DNA from: Aldrovandia affinis
Lineage: Eukaryota; Chordata; Actinopteri; Notacanthiformes; Halosauridae
Direction of reading: 5' to 3'
Length of the DNA stretch: 64,000 nucleotides
Assembly: GCA_029706075.1 (NCBI GenBank)
Contig: JAINUG010000014.1
Location: 8,518,730 to 8,582,729 of the forward strand
The notes under the pieces were generated by a model. That model was given only the letters and a program-made list of their open reading frames with translations, made no database searches and was not told the origin of the DNA. This document shows positions 11,924 to 23,330 of this stretch, piece after piece. Each line of letters opens with the position of its first letter. The stretch's first letter is position 1. The position numbers and the translations under genes were made by a program.

Positions 11924-12307
11924 TTTTTTGTTTTGTTTTTGTTTCTGATTTTCTCCCATTTTTCTCCCAATTTATTTGCCATTATACCCTCACTTTTTCA
12001 TGTCAATCCCTTCCCTCGTATTGGGAGTTTGCTGCCGTAGCCCTGAGATCGGCAGTGACAAAGGTGATGTCCTCCGAGACGGCAGTCGCCAAGCCTTTGA
12101 CTGCAACTCCGATACTCCAGAGCCACTCCTATATGCAGCAAGCTCATGTCGGCTTCCCTCCCCCCTCCCTGGGGCGGACAGCCAATTGCGGCCCCCTAGT
12201 GGCAGTCCCAGGCAGAGCCGATACTGGCGTGGCCGGTGGAACTGAACCCACGGTCGCAGTGTCCAGCATCAAACGTTGTAACCCCCAGACCACCCGGGAG
12301 TCCCTGG
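11924..12307 (-). repeat. Core-sharing SINE, head type B, minus strand
   Basis: Read on the minus strand: CTCCCGGGTGGTCTGGGGGT (A box), a degenerate B-box region, the core (GGGGGCCGCAATTGGCTGTC, CGCCCCAGGGAGG), TAGGAGTGGCTCTGGAG, and the tail GGGTATAATGGC with GGGAGAAAAATGGGAG. A 13-bp duplication GCCAC(A/G)CAGACTT flanks it (11911-11923 and 12308-12320). Near full length for the family, so a good reference copy. Confidence 0.9.
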
Positions 12308-12320
12308 GCCACGCAGACTT

Positions 12321-13857
12321 GACCTGAGCTCTCACGCAAAAGAGGCCGCGGCTTTGGTCTGGCGGGCGGACCTCAGACTCCTGACTGCCATCTGCGTGAG
12401 CTGAAGAAGAATCGACGCAAAGCCAGGAGGTGACGAGAGAGTGACAGAATCCAGTGGATCCAGCGGGATCTCTTTTTCGAAAACTGTGTCAACATCGAGT
12501 CGATAAGCTGCAGGCCGGAGAACCTGGAGGAGTTGTTCAGAAGGGGAAGAAAAGCACATTGAAAAGAGAGGCTCTGTGCGCATGCTGTTTATGAGCCATC
12601 GAGGAAGGGTCCAAAAATCAAATTCATTTGCTGGAGCTTTATTAAATCAATGGTCCTTTCCCTCGGACTGAGACTATCAAACCAGATCTATTTTAATATG
12701 GCGCCCGAAGGGCAGGACAATCACATTACTGAGGAAACATCCGATGCAGCTCCAGATTAGCTCCCACAAACCCCCCAACACACACACACACATCTCCTCC
12801 AGGCTCTGGATACAGACCACCCCCTCCCCATCCAAACCCCCCTCCCAGCGCCTGGCTCTGGTGACGCTTCGTCTGCAGGAGTGGCCTGGCCTGTTGGAAG
12901 GGTCAGAGAGTGGCTAGAGGAGCAGCACAGAGGGGCAGAACAGCACAGAGGGCCAGAAAGTGGATGGCCTGTATGGGAGGGTCCGAGAGGAAAATACAGA
13001 GTTTACTGTTAAAACAAAAGACATCAAAATGTTTGCAATTGAAAAGGAAGAAAGAGGAGGGGAAAACGGGGTGCTTTGCCACAAGATCTTTGAGCATGCG
13101 TTCTGACCACCGAGAGCAAAATGGATGACACAGCTCAATTTTCTGAGCAAAAAAGTGTCTGATAATGCTTAGGCCTCACTCTCAACGTCTAGTGTCACTC
13201 ACTACAGCCTAGACAATGAGCTGAGCTCAGGGGGACTCAAACACGCATTGTCAATATAGACTCTTTAAGAAGATGCCATTCTCTTGGGAAATGTGCACGC
13301 TGTCCATCGATAAAGCATGATATCTTCCTTAAACAATATGTAGGTTAAGCATATTTATCAAGAGTACCCCATCTTGGGAGAAAAATATGTGAAAACACAC
13401 CGCCCTCACCACATATGAGGAATATAACCTTTATATGCTAATATCATCATCCAGAACATTGGGAATATGAGAAGTTAGCAATAATGTATATACTTTGTAT
13501 ACATTTTGATACGTTTTGAGTTTTTTTGTAACAGGATATTAAGTGCAACTAGCAAAGCACTCTGACTTATTTGTGTATTTTTTGGGAACCCACAATCAAG
13601 GGCACGGGTCAAATTCACCACTGCGATTGTATGACCCTCCCCCCCTGCACCTCATTATGAAGTGGATGTCCGTACAGGCCCCCTGACTACCGTGAGGGGA
13701 AACAGAGCCGGTTCTAGTGTTGGGTAATTTGTTCCTGGAGCCCCACATCAGAGTGTGTTCTGAAGTTAGGCATGTCCTCTTGCTGTGGTCCTCAGAGCTG
13801 ATGTGTGGTGGGTCTGGGAGAAAACCGTTCACATGGCAAGATTCAAACTGTTTGTTG
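12321..13857. other. Unique non-coding stretch
   Basis: No gene or repeat recognised apart from a short CA repeat at 12779-12792 and an imperfect AGAGGGGCAGAACAGCACAG repeat at about 12918-12960. Confidence 0.4.
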
Positions 13858-14020
13858 CAGAGTTGTGGACTCAAGTCACATGACTTGTCGAGTCACATCA
13901 CAATTTTGATTACTTCAGACTTGACTTGCAAAAAATAAAAGTACTTGAGACTTGACTTAGACTTGCATGTCTATGACTTCAGACTAGACTGAGCTGGATG
14001 ACTCGAGAGACTTTTCCCCT
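13858..14020. repeat. GACTTGACTT-rich dispersed repeat
   Basis: Starts CAGAGTTGTGGACTCAAGTC and then repeats GACTTG/ACTTGAGACTTGACTT words to about 14015. This composition is typical of a multi-copy fish MITE whose ends start CAG. No target duplication could be confirmed. Confidence 0.5.
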
Positions 14021-14032
14021 TCAATACTAGTG

Positions 14033-14266
14033 TAGGGTGACCAGATTCAACCAATCCAAACACAGGACAAGCAGGATTAATTTGCGGAGCATTGTATGAT
14101 GGGAAAGGTGTGATAAAGTAATTAAGGGGGGGTGCTGATAATATTGTTTGGCATATCTGTATTTTATATCTGTAAAAATGTAAACTTTTTTTTAAAGTGC
14201 GGGATAATCAAAATAAGGAAGCAAGAGAACTCGGTGACTATTTTTTTAAACCTGGGACAGTGTCCA
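14033..14266. mobile_element. Possible hAT-derived fragment
   Basis: Begins TAGGGTGACCAGATTC and ends with CCTGGGACAGTGTCC, with GTGCGGGATAAT in between. These words recall the ends of a common vertebrate hAT MITE (AGGGTGACCAGA...GGGACAGT). Diverged, with no confirmed duplication. Confidence 0.3.
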
Positions 14267-15898
14267 TCATTGTGGAACAATGAGGCTGATCACTACAAAC
14301 AAATTAGTTCATCTAGCAAATTATGTCGTCCACAACAATTATTACATGAACAATTTAAAACAAGAGCTAACTTAAGCTGATAGACTGACTAACCCAAGCT
14401 AGCTGCTAACAAATGTTGTTGAGCCGTTCTGTTTAGTTTGCAGCATCAGGCAATGTTGTTGGGACCGAGAGGATGTAACATAACAGCCCTTCAGGGGGCT
14501 GCTGGTAGCTGCCATCTTGGCTCTAAATAGCATCTCAAAACAATGGCTTTGTGTGTTGCTATGGATTCCCGTTTCCAGCAAACTGGTTAAACTAAAGTGC
14601 CCCTGGCTAAGAGACAGGCTAACTTATCACCATTTATTTTGAACAAAGCCTCGTTTTCAGTAATAAATGTCTTGTCTTTTTAATAAAAACTAGCAAACAA
14701 AATTTGGTCGATTGGTTTGAATAGCCTTGGTTCTTTGTCATCACATTGGTGCTGGAACGGCGTAAGGAGGAGACTGGTGATTTTAGAAAAAATCTTTTTG
14801 AATGTAAAACGCAACCAAACAGTATCTAAACATTGTACAGGGCTTAATATGATATTACATTTTATTCTATCTAAACATCGTCTTTGACTACCAGTGTGTC
14901 TCATTTCAAATAGAGCATGAAATACATTTTAGTCCATTGGAAAAACTCATAACAAGCAAGATTATTATTATTACAATAAGCGATATAAGGGGTAATATCA
15001 GAGCATTGTATTGATATATGTAGGTGATGTTTATATTGATAGTACATACATACATTACACTTTTTATTAATAAAATCGGAAGTGTTTTAAACAAGTGTTC
15101 CTCTTGGTTTCTAGACAAAGGCAACATGCCAGTCTTTGTGAATGTTCATTTTAAAAGCCTACATCATTGATACATGGTAATGTTTATTGTTATTCATTAT
15201 AAATAAATAAAAATTACATTTTACATCATATATTGAAATGATTGTATATATCGATGCAAATATGCCTGTTGGTTACTCTAAAACAGTGTTGTTGGCCTGG
15301 TCCACTCTTTTAAGAAGAATGTATTATGTAAATATATAATTTTACGATAACGCCCATTGTTAGTGTTTGATAGGACAATGATTATTTTGTAAATCAATAG
15401 ATGGTAATAAAAACAGTGATTTCCTTTGCTGAAGTAATAATAATGATAATTTATTATTGTTTCTTATTTTATTCAAGCCTACCATCGTCTTTAATTCATT
15501 TCAGAGTCCATATCATCTCTCAGAACATATCCAGGCTAACTGTTATTACATGCAAGTGCAGAGTACATGAACTGCAAATACAAAATCTCCAAGTGCACAC
15601 TGATAACAATATAATAATTACTAGTTACTAAAATAATGTAACTGCTGCCTGTAATAACTAAAGAGCAACAGCACACAGCTGCAGCTAGTCCACAGAGATT
15701 GAACCTAGCCAGACATTAATAAAAGAAAAATCATATTCTTCTTTTGAAAAATGTCACAATGGAAACAAAACCAAAGCTGTACCTCAGGCTGAATATGACA
15801 AATGTGAAATAACAAGTAGGGTATTTGTTATTATTGTTGCCTTTTAGCACAACTACAAAAATGTGGTTTGTTAAAAATAATAATAATAATGAAACATT
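14267..15898. other. AT-rich unique stretch
   Basis: No gene or known repeat. Several TTATTATTA runs (14950-14980, 15437-15460). Nothing else recognised. Confidence 0.4.
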
Positions 15899-15913
15899 CT
15901 CCCTCTCTCTCTC

Positions 15914-15948
<35 letters not shown>
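15899..15948. repeat. Compound (CT)n(CA)n microsatellite
   Basis: CTCTCTCTCTCTCTTT is followed directly by about 13 CA units. Confidence 0.97.
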
Positions 15949-15949
<1 letters not shown>

Positions 15950-17730
15950 CCAAACCGAATCATAGCTAAAGACACTTCCCCTCTGACCAACGGGGAGTGA
16001 GGGAGATGTTGATGTGACCCAGATAATTGGCCGAAAGTCTCGCCTCCGCAATTTGATCAATCTGCAGTCCCTGCATAGCGGCCCGGTCGGCCCCCTGTCC
16101 CCCTCAGCTATGTGTCCGGTTCCCGACTCCAGTCCAGGCGGACGAGGCACCGCGACCGCGTTCCCCCTCCCAGTCCCCCCTTGTGTCAGCGCTAAGCCTC
16201 AGTGATGCCAGCCGCACTCTCCTCGTTGCCTGCTTCACGGAAGAGACAGCAGATAGGGGGGCACTGTTTGTCTTGTACCATATGCCGCATGGCAACAAAG
16301 CCAAACTGATATGTTGGGCGAGTCGGGGTCCAAAGCCAGAGGCTCTGTTTTTCGGTTGGCTTATTTTTTCAGAGGAAAATGTGAAACAGTCCGAGCCTGT
16401 CCTCGAGCCGGGCGGGATGGGGTCCAGAAACGCCTGGAGTCACATCTCCTTTGATCTTACATTATACATACGTGCACATAACATGCATATTTTTCAGACG
16501 GGGCCTTTTTTGATATTCATCAATGGCCGGGGCAGCCCGATATCCACTCTTTTTTCTCTCTCTTGTCAAAAGAAGGCCCGTCCGGTAACTCTCTTCTGGA
16601 AAAAAACCTCATTTCCCGTTTTCCACGGAGCTCCTCTTCCTCTTCGTCTGCGACCGGGACACAACTTCAGCTCACTGGGCTCGCCGTATTTCTTCCCCAG
16701 AACTGGTGGGCTTTCGCCCAGGGTAAACCCGAGCTCCTTCCTGGGGTTAATGGAGCTGATGAAAGCACTTCCAGCCACCAATGTAAACACACTAAATCTT
16801 GCAGCACATGCGTCGCCATTATTTCATAGGTAGGCTACACTTTTTCTTCTTCTTTTTTTTTACCGATTATAAATCATACAGGCTTTTTCGGATAAAAAAA
16901 AACACACAACATGTGGAGGGGGGTGTTGACATTGGTGAGCTGGGAGACCACAGGTTCACAAGCCTAGCCAGCATTAACGAAAGCCAACATCTTGGTAATT
17001 GTTGTGATGTTGTGTTTATTTCCGTTGAGTGTATAACTGTTCTTCTCCTACCGGGATCTAGATTTAATATCATCTTTCTGTCTCTGTGCTAAAATTTGGA
17101 ATATGAAAGGTAGCATGGGTAGCTTTTTTTGTGACGTTTGTGAAATTTTTACACATTATTGGAGTCAGGGGCAACTTACGAAGCCTGCATGAATGATGGT
17201 GTGAATCTGTCCATGATTTATGTATTTTTAGTTTTTTTTTTGTTTCATTGCAATTATTTTTCAATTTATATTTTTAATAACACTGTATGGAGCACACATT
17301 GTGTACAATTTTATTCTTATTGGTTTATCAAGTATCAACAAATATATCATTGCCTAATTATTTAAGTGATATTTGCTTAATTATTCATTGTTGTAGTGGC
17401 TTAAATATTTTAACGCATGTTTTGATTGGTTTGACTTTGAGTCTTAGACGGGGAAGTGGGATAATGGGTTTTGAAATTGGTTGCCCCATTGTTCACCCAC
17501 CATTGTTTGCCCTCGGTGGATAGTTTTCCTAATCTGTATATTGAGTATTGCACCTGTACGCCTTCCCTTGCCTTTCCTCTCATATGTGACCATGTTCCGC
17601 TTGATGCATGGTGTTCTTGTGAGAACCGATAAATTGATGCCTTGTGCAATTTGCCATACAAAATAAAAATAGCTCAATTCCATTTCAAAGAGCTGTCGCA
17701 TTTGTAGTCCAGGTAAAAAGAGTCAAAAGA
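15949..17730. other. Unique stretch with a long non-genic frame
   Basis: A 216-codon open frame runs 16183-16833 on the plus strand but shows no domain. It is rich in F, S and P, and it overlaps open frames on the other strand. I do not call it a gene. The surrounding sequence (16010-16760) is GC-balanced and free of repeats, so it could be conserved regulatory DNA. Confidence 0.35.
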
Positions 17731-18108
17731 GGGGCCTTAATGGTGTAATGGTCACAACACTCACCGGGAATGCAGGTTGCCCACTGCAGTTGCAGTTTGA
17801 AACCCGGCTGCGCCAGACTGGCTCTGGCCGACAGCCCCAATTGGGGGCAGCGATTGGCTGTCTGCCCCAGGGGGAGGGGGAGGGTGAGCTCGCGGAGGAC
17901 TTCCTTGTGGACAAAATAAGAGGTGAGTTCCGTCTCAGAGGAAGTGGTTAATTGCCGGCCTCGGGGAAGTGGCTTGTCCCGTAGTGAAGGGCGGCGGGCT
18001 CGTGGGGTGGATAAATCAAAAGAAATAGAGGGTATAATTGGCCACCAAATTGGGAGACAAACAGGGAAAAAAATCTGAAATAAAAAAGTTTAAAATAAAA
18101 TTGGTGGA
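17731..18108 (+). repeat. Core-sharing SINE, head type C, best copy
   Basis: Head GGGGCCTTAATGGTGTAATGG (A-box-like), GCAGGTTGCCCACTGCAG and GTTTGAAACC (B box). Then the core CCAATTGGGGGCAGCGATTGG and CTGCCCCAGGGGGAGGGGG. The distal part matches head type A copies: GAGTTCCGTCTCAGAGGAAG, GGGCGGCGGGCTCGTGG, AGAGGGTATAATTGGCCACC and GAAAAAAATCTGAAATAAA. No clear target duplication seen. Confidence 0.8.
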
Positions 18109-18168
18109 AGAAGCAAAGATGGTGGTGGTGCACAGAGAAAAGTTGTGGGGTACTGGGATATGAGGAAT

Positions 18169-18202
18169 TGGCAGTGTAGTATGATGGTGCAGGTTTGATT
18201 CC
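18169..18202 (+). repeat. Fragment of SINE type D head
   Basis: GGCAGTGTAGTATGATGGTG followed by CAGGTTTGATTCCCAG matches the start and B box of the SINE at 1847 and 24835, with the part between them missing. It abuts the Tc1 fragment. Confidence 0.5.
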
Positions 18203-18204
18203 CA

Positions 18205-18695
18205 GAATTTTGCTGCATTTTCCTGGCATGGTTTAGGTCCACTCAGAGGGCAAGTTAAACGGCAATAAATACAAAGCCATTCTGAGTGATCACCTTCATC
18301 ATGTGGTGAAGCATTAATATCCAGATGGGAGTGGTCTCTTCCAGGATGACAACGCCCCCATCCACAGGGCACAAGTGGTCACTGAATGGTTTGATGAGCA
18401 TGAAAATGATGTGAATCATATGCCATGACTGTCTCAGTCACCAGATCTCAGCCCATTTGAACATTTATGGGAGATTCCTGAGCAATGCCTAAGACAGCAT
18501 TTTCCACCACCATCAACAAAACACCTCTCATGAATTTCTCATGAAAGAATGGTGTTTCATCCCTCCAACAGAGTTCCAGACACTTGTAGAATCTGTGCCA
18601 AGGCACAGTGAAGCTGTTCTGGGGGATCATAGTGGACCAATGTCCTATTAAGACACTTTATGTTGGCATTGCCTTTATTTTGGCAGTTACCTGTA
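18205..18695 (+). mobile_element. Tc1-like transposon, 5'-truncated
   Basis: The plus strand reads the second half of a Tc1-like DDE transposase: [20 protein letters not shown] (second catalytic Asp in DDNAP), [33 protein letters not shown] (catalytic Glu in EHLWE) and FPPPSTKH. An in-frame TGA follows HMP, and further changes occur near the 3' end, so it is inactive. The right end TTTATTTTGGCAGTTACCTG is the family's terminal repeat, as in the element at 4552-4922. The left half and left repeat are missing. Confidence 0.85.
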
Positions 18696-19415
18696 GATGG
18701 AGGATAGATACAATTATATTATGTCTTATTAATACAATTATTATGCATAAAAAAATGCTTATTCACACTGCGTATCGTCTCTAGCTTGTCGAGTCCATGT
18801 CCATATCTTCAGCTCCAACGTAGATAAACGCTTACAACCAAAAAGGGTTTCTTGCCCGGAAAGGAGAGCAATAAAGCGTTAATCATCCTGTCGTGTGATC
18901 TCCACTCCCTTCGGATGGAGCGCCAAGCAGACCTCACGTTTATGTGCAAAAAGCACTTACAATACTGAATCATTTTTTAAAAGTCCCGGAGTTCAAACCG
19001 AGTTTATAAAAAAAGAGAAAGAGGTGGAGAAGAAGCCTTTGTCAAACAGGTGACCAAACCCACGTTCCTCTCTTCGCCTCACACTTACTTTTAGTGAACC
19101 GGCAGATTTCAGATTACTTACAGCGCTAATGTCCTTAATGGAGGATGATTGAGGAAATACTTTATTTTAAATCTTTATTATGTTCAACTCATTGGCAGAA
19201 GTATATGTTGTATATGTATGTGGGGGTCTCAACTGGTAGATCCACCCTTCCTCCTTTCTCTACACTTAATTATGAATCTGAATACAACCTTTAAAATGTA
19301 TTAATGTGGGTTTTTTATATTACATTTTTGCATATTTAATCCAGGCATTGTAAAATACACAGAACTAATTTACAGTTACAGAAGTGCTCATTTACAATAA
19401 AGACCTGGCAAGCAA
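18696..19415. other. Unique non-coding stretch
   Basis: No gene or repeat recognised. Confidence 0.4.
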
Positions 19416-19640
19416 ATGTACACGTGCACACATACACATACATGTATAAATAAACACATACATGAATGCATAAACATGCACACACGCACACATGTACAGG
19501 CATACACATACACACACATGCATACCCACACATGCACACGCAAAACACATGCATACACATACATACAGGCACAAAAACACACATGCACAGGCATACACAC
19601 ACACATGCACACACACACACACACACACCAACACATGATA
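19416..19640. repeat. Degenerate CA/TGCA microsatellite
   Basis: About 220 bp of ACACATACACATGCA-type repeat ending in a purer (CA)n at about 19589-19630. Several overlapping open frames on both strands arise from it and are not genes. Confidence 0.97.
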
Positions 19641-20108
19641 CAGATCGTTTTTTAAATAAACTCACTACACAAATATAAACTGGATTTACAGATGTCCACT
19701 GGGTATCGATCGTCGCCCTCCTTCTCTCCTTTCTCTTTCTCGCTCCCTCTCTTTCGCCCCCTCCTCCCTGAGTCTCATCTGCCGCCACACTTGCCTTTGA
19801 TCTCCAGGCACCCTGATCTCCCTTTGGCCTTTTAGCCCATATTAGATCCATAACCACTGGACGAATGACTGAGCACTCTATTGACTGTTGGCCTGACCCC
19901 CCCCGATTGGCCATCCTGGCCCGGCACCCACCTGAGCTTCGTCCCTCTGTGTCCTGATTTAACCGGTTCAGATGTTTAACCCCAGCTGCACCGACCCTCC
20001 GAATCCTTTGGATCTCCAGGGTCTCTGCATCGTCCACCGGCCATCGTCGGGACAGCCCCATTTGTTGTCACACAGACTGGCTGTTCGTTCACCAACAAGA
20101 GAGGGGCA
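19641..20108. other. Unique non-coding stretch
   Basis: Nothing recognised. A CTTTCTC-type pyrimidine tract lies at 19718-19770. Confidence 0.4.
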
Positions 20109-20114
20109 ACTGGT

Positions 20115-20355
20115 CTCCCGGGTGGTGTAGTGGTACAACGTTCGACACTGCCCACTATGACCGGGGTGACGGCTTGGCGGGTTCCAGCTCGGAGGAAGCA
20201 ATGCTTCGCGCATTTCACTGCTGGTGTCAGGATTATGGCAGCAAGCTCACAAATACGAGGGGGGGGGGGATAACTGACATGAAAAAGAGGGTATAATTGG
20301 CTACTAAATTGGCACATTAGCACATTAGCACAAAGAGAAAATATTTTTTTTAAAG
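20115..20355 (+). repeat. Core-sharing SINE, head type B, internally deleted
   Basis: CTCCCGGGTGGTGTAGTGGT (A box) and ACAACGTTCGACACTGCCCAC match the head of 42592-42996. The B box and core are missing, and the sequence resumes at GACGGCTTGGCGGGTTCCAG. The tail GAGGGTATAATTGGCTACTA is present. Confidence 0.8.
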
Positions 20356-20598
20356 CTCAGCGCACACCATTCCACGTCTGCTCCGTCAACGTGGCCGTCA
20401 TAGCAGAAACATCCCCTGCAAACGAAATGGCACTTCCACTTTCCAAAAACAGCACAGGACGTAGATGCAGTCGAGTCTGAATCTTGGCATTATAAAGGTT
20501 TCATAAAACAGAACCCAAATAAATGGGCGTGATACAGATTGCTAAATGAGCAACATGCCACTTGAGAATTGAGCAGAAATCTGAGCGGCAGAGGAGGT
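20356..20598. other. Short unique stretch
   Basis: Nothing recognised. Confidence 0.35.
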
Positions 20599-20866
20599 GG
20601 TTCTGTGTGGCTCGGTAGGTAGAGCGTGGTTCTGTGTGGCTCGGTAGGTAGAGCATGGTTCTGTTGGCTCAGTAGGTAGAGCACGGTTCTGGCTCGGTAG
20701 GTAGAGCATGGTTCTGTGTGGCTAGAGCATGGTTCTGTGTGGTAGAGCATGGTTCTGTGTGGCTCGGTAGGTAGAGCATGGTTCTGTGTGGCTCGGTAGG
20801 TAGAGCATGGTTCTGTGTGGCTCAGTAGGTAGAGTGTGGTTCTGTGTGGCTCAGTAGGTAGAGCAC
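20599..20866 (+). repeat. Tandem array of SINE A-box segments, ten units
   Basis: Ten head-to-tail units of 20-29 bp begin at 20599, 20628, 20657, 20685, 20710, 20731, 20751, 20780, 20809 and 20838. A full unit is GGTTCTGTGTGGCTCGG followed by TAGGTAGAGCAT. Each full unit contains TGGCTCRGTAGG, which fits the pol III A-box consensus. Units 4-6 are shortened and two of them lose most of the box. The tenth unit runs straight into the SINE at 20845, so the array was amplified from that SINE's own 5' end. Confidence 0.92.
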
Positions 20867-20985
20867 GGTGCTAACAATGCTTAGGTTGTGGGTTCGATTC
20901 CCATTGGGACCACATATACTGAAAAATGCACGCATTCACTACTGTAAGTCGCTTTGGATAAAAGCGTCTGCTAAATGATATATAT
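20845..20985 (+). repeat. tRNA-derived SINE with L2 tail (type E)
   Basis: A tRNA-like head with A box TGGCTCAGTAGG (20846-20857) and perfect B box GGTTCGATTCC (20891-20901). The head ends in an acceptor-like CATTGGGACCAC. The tail is GTAAGTCGCTTTGG and AAAGCGTCTGCTAAATG, shared with L2 LINEs. The second copy is at 54757-54890. The head folds like a tRNA in outline, but it is attached to a SINE tail, so I do not call a tRNA gene. Confidence 0.88.
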
Positions 20986-21310
20986 TAATATTATAGGTGA
21001 GATGATGGGCAGCAGGCTTCACGCTACGAGGAACGTAGGAGAAAGTAGGTCGATCAATGGCAGAGGCACATCCCTCCCCTGAAAAGACCCACAGAGAGTA
21101 CTCCTCACGAAGCAACAGCCATGGCGGTAAAGTGGCGATTCCACACCGCTCGTTCTTTGGGATGAAACGTCTCACCGTCCCAATGCTTCCGTCTCACTGG
21201 CCGAGAGAGATGTAGTGGATGGAGACGGGCACGCAGCGGACAAGCCGACACCAAGCTCACCAAGCTCACCACAATGGAAATAAGTCTGCTTTTTGCCCAA
21301 ATTTCAGTGT
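20986..21310. other. Short unique stretch
   Basis: Nothing recognised. A 10-bp CAAGCTCACC duplication occurs at 21252-21271. Confidence 0.35.
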
Positions 21311-21424
21311 TCTTGCACAACTTCAAGGTGTGTTTCGGGGCGTTATCTTGCTGAAGAATGAAGGAGTGCCCGATTAGCCATAGTCCAGATGGAAGGTGAC
21401 CCCAAACTTTTGAACTGTAGTGTA
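21311..21424. mobile_element. Tc1-like transposon end fragment
   Basis: CAAGGTGTGTTTCGGGG with TCTTGCTGAAGAATGAA, and then the terminal repeat GACCCCAAACTTTTGAACTG with AGTGTA, are typical of the end of a fish Tc1-like element read from the inside out. Only about 110 bp remains, with an internal deletion. It is a different family from the one at 4552 and 18205. Confidence 0.65.
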
Positions 21425-21635
21425 TATCTATTTATTTTTAAATTGTCAAATAAAACGAACTAACTGACAACTAACACATTTAACGAAACCACTCGAATGG
21501 ACAAGTGCATTGTGCTTCCTGTTCCGTGCAAATGTTTCCGAGGGAAACGCCTATGTTTTAATATTGTGAATATTGGCATGATTTATAAATAATCAATTTT
21601 TTTAGCAAAAGCCCCAAACTATTCTACATACATCA
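21425..21635. other. Short unique stretch
   Basis: AT-rich, nothing recognised. Confidence 0.35.
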
Positions 21636-21786
21636 ACTCTAGCTTTACATGCAATCCATTTATGCAGCTGGATATTTACTGAAGAAATTCAGGTTAAAGA
21701 CCTTTTGCTCAAGAGTACAACAGCAGTGCCCCCACCTGGGAATCAAACCTGCAACCTTTGCGTTATGAGCCCAGTTCCCTCAGCAA
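21636..21786 (-). repeat. SINE type D, minus strand, tail lost
   Basis: Reverse complement gives GGGAACTGGGCTCATAACGC, GGTTTGATTCCCAGGTGGGG (B box), TGTACTCTTGAGC, CCTGAATTTCTTCAGTAAAT and ATCCAGCTGCATAAATGGAT, matching 1847-2080 and 24835-25060. The TCTGCTAAATG end is missing. Confidence 0.8.
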
Positions 21787-22085
21787 ACTTATATTCAAAA
21801 CAACCAGCACACATAACAGTGAGAGGGGAGAAGTGGGGGCATGAACCCTGATGGGCAGAAAGAGGGAGGGGGTGACCTTTGGTTTGTGAGAGGTCAAGGA
21901 GCATCTTACATTCCAGTCTCTTAATCCTCCCCTAATTTGGAGCCACAACCTTCACGTGGTTTGACCCGGGGCCTCGCTCACCACCACCGAGCCTGATTGG
22001 AAGTTTTCTGCTATGAATAATGCATATTTTCATTGATATTTTCTTATCCTGGTATTTTCTCAACCTGCTTCTCTTCAAGCAACTA
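21787..22085. other. Short unique stretch
   Basis: Nothing recognised. Confidence 0.35.
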
Positions 22086-22145
22086 GAAGAGGGTACAATT
22101 GACCCCCAAATTGGGAGAGAAATCTGAAATAAATGTATAAAAACA
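22086..22145 (+). repeat. Orphan tail of the core-sharing SINE group
   Basis: AGAGGGTACAATTGACCCCC, AAATTGGGAGAGAAATCTG and AAATAAATGTATAAAAAC match the shared SINE tail. No head or core is next to it. It may be a 5'-truncated SINE or part of the partner LINE. Confidence 0.7.
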
Positions 22146-22243
22146 AAGAATCATGTTTGTTTCTATTGTTACAGTGTGAAGGCGTGTCCCTTTTCATATC
22201 CACTGTTTGAAAGACAGTATCTCAGCTGGGTTGGCAGCGCTGT

Positions 22244-22512
22244 TAGAACATGAAAATATAGGAATATAAGAAAACATAATGACGAACAGGCCGTTCAGCC
22301 CATCTAGGCTCGTCATGTCCTAATCTAAAGAATATCCAGTACTGCATCTAGTCTAGAATTGGATAGCCCAAGTGTTTCTGCCTCTACTACCTGACCTGGC
22401 AAGCTGTTCCAGGAATTGGCAACTCTCTGTGTAAAGAAAAACTTCCTAATATCCCTGCAGAATTTGTCTTTAACTAATTTCCACCTGTGGCCTCTTGTTT
22501 TGCTAACCGAGC
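22244..22512 (-). mobile_element. LINE 3' end (CR1-like), minus strand
   Basis: Read on the minus strand it encodes the C-terminal end of a LINE ORF2: HRWKLVKDKF, DIRKFFFTQRVANSWNSLPG, VVEAETLGL and SRLDAVLDIL, then a stop. This is followed by GACATGACGAGCCTAGATGG and a TTATGTTTTCTTATATTC tail. WNSLP preceded by FFxQRV is characteristic of the C-terminus of CR1/L2-group LINE proteins. The plus-strand sister copy is at 26303-26632. 5'-truncated and inactive. Confidence 0.82.
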
Positions 22513-23330
22513 TAATCTTAAAAAATAAGATAAGGCACTATTTATGTCCTTTTTCACACCATGGTTATATTGCTAGACCCTCGCACTATGACCCTGTCTT
22601 CACTCCCCCTGGTGATCAGGCAAGAAGAATTATACTGTACTATATACTGTACATCAAGTACATACTTTAACCATATTTCTTAATATAAATTGCAATTGTC
22701 GTTGATATGAAAAATTACATGGAAATCTAGCCCATGTTGATGTATTAAAATCGCATCTCATGTGGATTGAATACTCACTGTGCACGGGGTGACGTAATAA
22801 CAGACCAGGTCATTAACAGACGTGCGCGTGAAAGATGAGTGAAATCAGTAAAGGAGCGCATCGCGCCGTGTGACCACTTTAGACTCGTTTTGGGTCATTA
22901 TCCCAGCCCAGGTCCACCCCCTCGATTGGGCCCCACACGGGGGAGGGGGTGGGGGGGTGGTACTTTGGGGAATTTGAGGGGTTCTGCTGTGGTCATGCTG
23001 AAGCTACGTGTCATCCACCCAGCGGGTCGGGAATAACACCCAGCAGGAGCTGCAGCGGACCCCATCTATCTCCTGCGGGAAGTGGCCCGGGACTTCACAC
23101 TGAGAGAGGGGGGGAGATGGAGGCATCCATCACCCTAAAACAGCCCCACATGACCCATCGCACACTCCGCTCCAACCCTGGGGCCTGGAACCCTCTAGCA
23201 CTCACCCTTTACTTCACTCACTCATGAATGACCCTCTTCTGTTTTATTTCTGCCTTTATCTTTCTTTTTTTCCCTTATTTAACCAGGTGAGTCCTATTGA
23301 GATGTCTACAAGGGAGCCCTGGCCAAGAGA
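22513..23330. other. Unique non-coding stretch
   Basis: Nothing recognised. A G-rich run lies at 22930-22960. Confidence 0.4.

Noticed and set aside
16183-16833. 216-codon frame as a protein gene
   Set aside because: No domain, no supporting splice or promoter pattern, and overlapping frames on both strands. More likely chance in a stop-poor GC-balanced region.
19336-20061. 241-codon Cys/Val-rich frame on the minus strand
   Set aside because: It passes through the CA-type microsatellite, and the remainder shows no domain.
20845-20912. tRNA gene (good A and B boxes, acceptor-like ends)
   Set aside because: It continues into an L2-type SINE tail, and the same head occurs with the same tail at 54757, so it is a SINE head.
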